This document shows positions 62,003 through 64,000 of a stretch of 64,000 nucleotides of DNA, in pieces (the stretch's first letter is position 1; each line of letters starts with the position of its first letter). This DNA is from Myxococcales bacterium (GTDB lineage Bacteria; Myxococcota_A; Polyangia; Polyangiales; Polyangiaceae): positions 62,001 through 126,000 of the forward strand of contig CAHJWM010000001.1 in the NCBI GenBank assembly GCA_903642325.1. The letters are read 5' to 3'. A program made the position numbers and the translations under genes. The notes under the pieces were generated by a model that ran no database searches, was not told the origin of the DNA, and saw only the letters and a program-made list of their open reading frames with translations.

Positions 62003-63502
62003 TCAGTTGGTCGTGACGACGACACCGAGCGTAGTCGTGAACAGGTTGCCATTTAACTCTCGGATGCCCTTTGGGAAGATTTCCTTGGTCGAGTGGTCCA
62101 AGCGATTATCCAAGCGAACGATCAGGTTTTTTCGGGAAAGATAGTCGAGCGTCAGGGTGCCAGTGGTGAGGGTAACATCGCTGATTTTTAGGCCATTGAC
62201 GGAGCCCAGGGTAACGCCGTCTTTGTCGCGGTAGAGCTCGCCGCGCGCCGCCACTGCGAAGGCGCTCGTCAGCAGATAGCGAGCGCCCAGCATGGCGCCT
62301 AGCCAGGCATGCGACTTGAAGTTAGCCGACGCTACCGCGTCGCGCTGACGTTCGACGCCGAGATCGGCATTGAGCACCAGATGCAGAGCGTCTAGCGGGT
62401 CGGACGTCAGCACGAAGTCGATGAAGTGACGCCAGCCCTTGGTGTCGTTGCTGGGGCGGTCGACGGTGCCCGTGGTCGGCCCCGGAGTTGCGCTCGGCGA
62501 ACAGCCGCTCGGGCTGGAAGTATCGAATACGTTGCCGACGGGGCAGTCGACCCCGCCGATGTCACTCTGTTCGGGCCCGCCCAGGTAGCCGAGCGACGCC
62601 GATAGCCAATCGTGACTCTCATTGCGAGCCGTGTGCGCGATCGCTTGAATACCGAAGGTCTTGCCGGTGTTGTTGTCGATCGTGTTGTTCCAGCCATTCA
62701 CGATCAGCGCACGCAGCGTCAGATTCTGCGTCAGCTCGGCATTGAAGCGTAGCCCAGTGTGAAAAAGTGGTTGCCCGAGCCAGTAAAGGGCGCCACGCGA
62801 GTAGTTCATGTTGTCCTGGCTGTCGGCCACCTCCACGCCGTAGATCGTGTCGAATTTACCGAAATCAACACTGAATTTGCCGCCGCCGGGTCGGAATGAC
62901 GCGAACGCCTGCTTCACGTTCTCGAGCCCGTAGGAAGCGTCGCAGTTGCCCACGCAGCTCGAATTGTACCGCCGCGCGCTCGGTCCGAAGCGCAGCGACA
63001 AAGCTCCGCCGATGGGCTCTGCTGCATGTGAAACATCCAGGCCGGCCCAGGCCAAGGAGAAGCCATTGGCCGAGTCAAAGGCGCGCACAACGTCATTGCC
63101 GCCCACTTGGGGCTTGGGCGCATTGTAATTCCAACTGAAGTAAGCGTCGGCGAACAAGCGCACGTCGAACGAGTCGTACCAATCTCCTTCGGGGACGGCT
63201 GCGGGCTCAGTTACCCGTGGCGCCGCCGCGAGGGCGGTCGCAGGCGGCAGCTCCGGCAGTGAACCGTTGGACACCGGTGGCTCTTTTACTGGCGCCGCGG
63301 CGGAAGTCGATTCAGGGGATGCGGGCGCCGGAACCGGCGTGAGGACGGGCGGCGCGGCGGGCGCAGCCGCAGCCGCAGGCGGCGGATGGGGAAGTAGTGG
63401 CTGGCTCGGCGCTGCTCCTTCCGCAACGGCGGGCACGCAGAGCGCGGCCGCACCTAGCGCGGCGCGTGCCGCACGAATCTTTAGCCCTCGACGCAGCGCC
63501 AT
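62003..63502 (-). CDS. Outer-membrane beta-barrel porin (OmpL-like, BBP2 type)
   Basis: A 499-residue protein with a signal peptide (AARAALGAAALCVPAVA), a Pro/Ala-rich linker (~35-100), and a barrel of alternating strands. The barrel shows DVRLFADAYFSWNYNAPKP, AWAGLDVSHAAEPIGGALSLRFGPS, FASFRPGGGKFSVDFGKFDTIYGVEVADSQDN, and ends with LFTTTLGVVVTTN. The conserved QDN and the terminal strand fit the putative beta-barrel porin-2 family. Passive or specific diffusion is expected; substrate unknown. A ribosome site (AAGGAGAG) precedes ATG 63502. Confidence 0.82.
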   Translation of the reverse strand: MALRRGLKIRAARAALGAAALCVPAVAEGAAPSQPLLPHPPPAAAAAPAAPPVLTPVPAPASPESTSAAAPVKEPPVSNGSLPELPPATALAAAPRVTEPAAVPEGDWYDSFDVRLFADAYFSWNYNAPKPQVGGNDVVRAFDSANGFSLAWAGLDVSHAAEPIGGALSLRFGPSARRYNSSCVGNCDASYGLENVKQAFASFRPGGGKFSVDFGKFDTIYGVEVADSQDNMNYSRGALYWLGQPLFHTGLRFNAELTQNLTLRALIVNGWNNTIDNNTGKTFGIQAIAHTARNESHDWLSASLGYLGGPEQSDIGGVDCPVGNVFDTSSPSGCSPSATPGPTTGTVDRPSNDTKGWRHFIDFVLTSDPLDALHLVLNADLGVERQRDAVASANFKSHAWLGAMLGARYLLTSAFAVAARGELYRDKDGVTLGSVNGLKISDVTLTTGTLTLDYLSRKNLIVRLDNRLDHSTKEIFPKGIRELNGNLFTTTLGVVVTTN

Positions 63503-63780
63503 CACTCTCTCCTTGCCAAGCCGCGGTTAACCCGCCCCCCTTCTACCACTACTGACTCTGCAAACAGTGCGAAGCGCCGCAAACATTGCAGCAGACGCGT
63601 CTGCGCTCAGCGCTCTCGGTATGGAATGGCACGGCGGGGGTCCGCGGAGCGGCCTGCGCGCGGATATTGTTATTTCGACTATATTGCCGCACGCCCACCG
63701 GCTCGCGAGCCAAATGTTCGGGCCGCTTGCTTGTCGGCGCCACGTAGCCGACACGGCATGGAAAACGCAGGGCGCGCGAC

Positions 63781-64000
63781 ATGCTGAGCTTGACCTGCGC
63801 GAACGGCTCGGCAAAGAGCGAGCGATTGGCCAAATTCAATGTGCTTCGCGCGCTCGTTGTCCTGTGCATCAACCTCGCTGGCTGTGGCAATTCCCCGGAG
63901 CGAGCGAGCAGCGCAGGGCCAGGCGATGCGAGCTTCGTCAGGCCACCGCCCAGCGGGGTTGCCTGCGGTACACCCGCGGAGGGCTGCCGCTGCGCGAACC
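63781..64000 (+). CDS. Predicted lipoprotein, N-terminal part only (cut by right edge)
   Basis: The frame from ATG 63781 stays open to the window end, giving 73 residues. It contains a lipoprotein signal, NVLRALVVLCINLAGCGN, with lipobox LAGC. GTG at 63841 or TTG at 63826 would give a more typical short signal, so the true start could be either. The mature part begins NSPERASSAGPGD and shows a Cys-rich stretch (VACGTPAEGCRCAN), which suggests a metal-binding or EGF-like module. Function unknown. Confidence 0.6.
   Translation, partial: MLSLTCANGSAKSERLAKFNVLRALVVLCINLAGCGNSPERASSAGPGDASFVRPPPSGVACGTPAEGCRCAN

Overview
The window is GC-rich, gene-dense DNA from what looks like a member of the Myxococcota (a myxobacterium-like soil or sediment deltaproteobacterium, probably on the Polyangia side). 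This is inferred from gene content, not from a marker tree. The pointers are a zinc-ribbon Hanks-type Ser/Thr kinase, an FHA protein with the same zinc-ribbon style, a PilZ protein of the myxobacterial 'NFY...GG.FV' type, HD-GYP and GGDEF proteins, at least a dozen Lys/Ala-rich predicted lipoproteins, and conserved hypotheticals of the kind seen in myxobacterial genomes. I count 60 protein genes, two of them cut by the window edges. I see no rRNA, tRNA, CRISPR array, prophage or insertion sequence. The region reads as ordinary chromosome.

Layout. 1-2.7 kb: a tandem duplication of DUF4139 envelope proteins. 2.8-6.7 kb: proB, a lipoprotein trypsin-like protease, a signal-peptidase-I-like protein that seems to lack its catalytic lysine, and a double-FHA protein. 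6.8-12.9 kb: pcnB and an S41 protease on the minus strand, then a YdcF-like protein and a HEAT-repeat/cyclophilin lipoprotein. 12.9-16.3 kb: coaX translationally coupled to a BtuF-BtuD-BtuC type importer. 16.3-24.2 kb: lgt, several lipoproteins, a Pro/Ala-rich conserved protein, the kinase, and an RluA pseudouridine synthase. 24.2-28.1 kb: two small unassigned proteins, then ftsE-ftsX-envC-like (minus strand). 28.2-33.7 kb: a formyltransferase homologue, a PilZ protein, and a large outer-membrane protein joining an HExxH peptidase, a beta-propeller and a beta-barrel. 34-39 kb: a penicillin-binding protein, phoH and an HD-GYP phosphodiesterase. 39-46 kb: nadK and a NUDIX hydrolase, a HEAT/propeller lipoprotein pair, gshA, and an unassigned gene pair. 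46-48.6 kb: groES-groEL with a perfect CIRCE operator, a promoter and a terminator. 48.8-54.4 kb: an MBOAT acyltransferase operon with three envelope unknowns, a polysaccharide deacetylase, and an Hsp70. 54.4-58.8 kb: a histidine kinase, a GAF-GGDEF cyclase and a HAD hydrolase. 58.9-63.5 kb: cysE-modABC and a porin. A lipoprotein gene runs off the right edge.

How it fits together. Much of the window serves the cell envelope: lipoprotein maturation (lgt) with many lipoproteins, septal peptidoglycan remodelling (FtsEX-EnvC-like, PBP), outer-membrane proteins and polysaccharide modification. Three c-di-GMP related proteins (PilZ, HD-GYP, GGDEF) and three kinase/FHA signalling proteins overlay this.

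The most novel observations are: a short dispersed intergenic repeat (at least four copies, two of them head-to-head) that resembles REP/BIME elements; the HExxH-propeller-barrel outer-membrane protein coupled to a PilZ protein; a pair of small proteins with the look of secretion-apparatus substrates downstream of ftsEX; and two enzyme homologues with an apparently missing catalytic residue. No finding amounts to a clearly new defence or biosynthetic system.
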